A stretch of 64,000 bases of DNA from contig NZ_LT906438.1 in the NCBI RefSeq assembly GCF_900186955.1, positions 1,860,001 to 1,924,000 on the forward strand, given 5' to 3'. Under the pieces are notes generated by a model, which made no database searches, was not told the DNA's origin, and saw nothing but the letters and a program-made list of their open reading frames with translations. The stretch's first letter is position 1, and every line of letters starts with the position of its first letter. The stretch is from Bacillus pumilus. GTDB taxonomy: Bacteria > Bacillota > Bacilli > Bacillales > Bacillaceae. The translations under genes were made by a program, and so were the position numbers. Positions 63,281-64,000 of this stretch are shown here, piece after piece.

Positions 63281-64000
63281 ATGAAGATTTTATTAACCAT
63301 TAGTCACTTTGCAGGAAGAACCTTTGCAATTTGGGTCATTTTATTTGCGTGTCTTGGATTTGCCTTTCCTGCCGAATTTTCTAAGATTGGACCTTATATT
63401 CCTTTTTTACTCGGTATTATTATGTTTGGGATGGGGCTTACCCTGTCTGCTGAAGATTTTAAAGAGCTGTTTCGAAAACCTCTCTATGTGCTGATTGGGG
63501 TTCTGGCGCAGTACACACTCATGCCGCTTATCGCCTTTCTATTAGCTTACGGATTACAGCTTCCTTCTGAAATTGCAGTAGGCGTTATTCTTGTGGGCTG
63601 CTGCCCAGGCGGTACAGCATCCAATGTGATGACCTTTTTGGCGAAAGGAAATACGGCATTATCTGTAGCCGTCACCACCATATCGACCCTTCTTGCTCCA
63701 TTTTTAACACCTGTCTTTATTTTACTCTTTGCAAGATCATGGCTACCTGTATCGCCAGAAGCGCTATTTTTGTCAATTGTACAAGTTGTGTTGATCCCAA
63801 TTATCTTAGGTGTCATCGTTAAATTGTTTTTCAAAAAACAAGTGACCTATGCGGTTCAAGCATTGCCGCTTGTATCTGTCGCCGGAATTGTAGTGATCAT
63901 TGCAGCGGTTGTCAGTGCAAATAAAGAGCAGATTCTTCAATCTGGGCTGCTAATATTGGCCGTTGTGATCTTACATAATGGACTTGGTCTTTTATTTGGT
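63281..64000 (+). CDS. yocS: bile acid:sodium symporter-family transporter (YocS), 5' part
   Basis: Open from the ATG at 63281 to the window end (240 codons, no stop). About eight membrane segments are visible. Family marks: LGIIMFGMGLTLSAEDFKELF and GVILVGCCPGGTASNVMTFLAKGNTALSVAVTTISTLLAP, the Na+-binding and crossover regions of BASS transporters. Matches YocS, downstream of sodF/yocR in B. subtilis; yocR itself is absent here. An overlapping ATG four bases earlier is out of frame. The substrate is unknown. Confidence 0.88.
   Translation, partial: MKILLTISHFAGRTFAIWVILFACLGFAFPAEFSKIGPYIPFLLGIIMFGMGLTLSAEDFKELFRKPLYVLIGVLAQYTLMPLIAFLLAYGLQLPSEIAVGVILVGCCPGGTASNVMTFLAKGNTALSVAVTTISTLLAPFLTPVFILLFARSWLPVSPEALFLSIVQVVLIPIILGVIVKLFFKKQVTYAVQALPLVSVAGIVVIIAAVVSANKEQILQSGLLILAVVILHNGLGLLFG

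Overview
The window is chromosomal DNA of a Bacillus, most likely the Bacillus pumilus group (pumilus/safensis/altitudinis). This rests on the GH11 xylanase, the pectin methylesterase, and gene orders that match B. subtilis in blocks: yndG-yndH-yndJ, yobS-yobT-yobU-yobV, yocH-recQ(yocI)-bsrB-yocK and yozO-yozC-dhaS-sqhC-sodF-yocS. Names are assigned by recognising the protein sequences and synteny; no database search was run.

Layout. 1-620: 3' part of a collagen-like (BclA-type) surface protein. 641-6033 (minus): hexapeptide acetyltransferase, MATE transporter, dacC-type D-Ala-D-Ala carboxypeptidase with a LexA-like box in its promoter, pectin methylesterase with a perfect cre, and a YetF-family membrane protein. 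6275-7560: an IS3-family element that has split the terminator of the glutamate synthase operon. 7611-14739: gltB, gltA and divergent gltC. 14834-18393: heterodimeric ABC exporter (yfiBC type). 18440-19914: divergent MerR regulator and acetyltransferase pair. 19975-23247: a three-gene proline operon (P5C reductase, glutamate kinase, glutamyl-phosphate reductase) without a T-box leader, as in osmostress proHJA operons. 23680-27043: CYP109-like P450 and a YoaE-type molybdopterin oxidoreductase. 27094-35184: the xylan/xylose block: xynA, xylB, xylA, divergent xylR, xynB and xynP, with XylR operators.

35185-36247: regulatory DNA, a candidate small RNA, one copy of a structured dispersed repeat, and csaA. 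36479-43970: a degenerate M50-like membrane protein, yndGHJ, yobSTUV and an ArsR regulator. 44157-46242: amino-acid permease and YocA. 46357-47442: an A+T-rich, probably acquired metallopeptidase gene. 47682-51198: methylcitrate-cycle operon (synthase, dehydratase, lyase). 51364-56554: yozB, yocC, yocH, recQ, 6S-2 RNA (bsrB) and yocK. 56640-58645: yhfK-like reductase, yozO, second repeat copy, a 47-residue small protein and yozC. 58859-64000: dhaS, sqhC, sodF and the start of a bile-acid:sodium-family transporter (yocS), cut by the window end.

Working together: XynA and XynB degrade xylan, XynP imports xylosides, XylA/XylB feed xylulose-5-phosphate to the pentose phosphate pathway, and XylR plus CcpA control the set. 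GltAB makes glutamate, the precursor of the proline operon downstream. MmgD/E and the PrpB-type lyase convert propionyl-CoA to pyruvate and succinate.

The most unusual signals are a repeated ~165-nt element present twice in opposite orientation with compensatory base changes in its stems, a probable sRNA beside it, the Lit/U49-like metallopeptidase, the LexA-like box at dacC, a proline gene that appears to use a non-canonical start codon, and the IS in the gltAB terminator.
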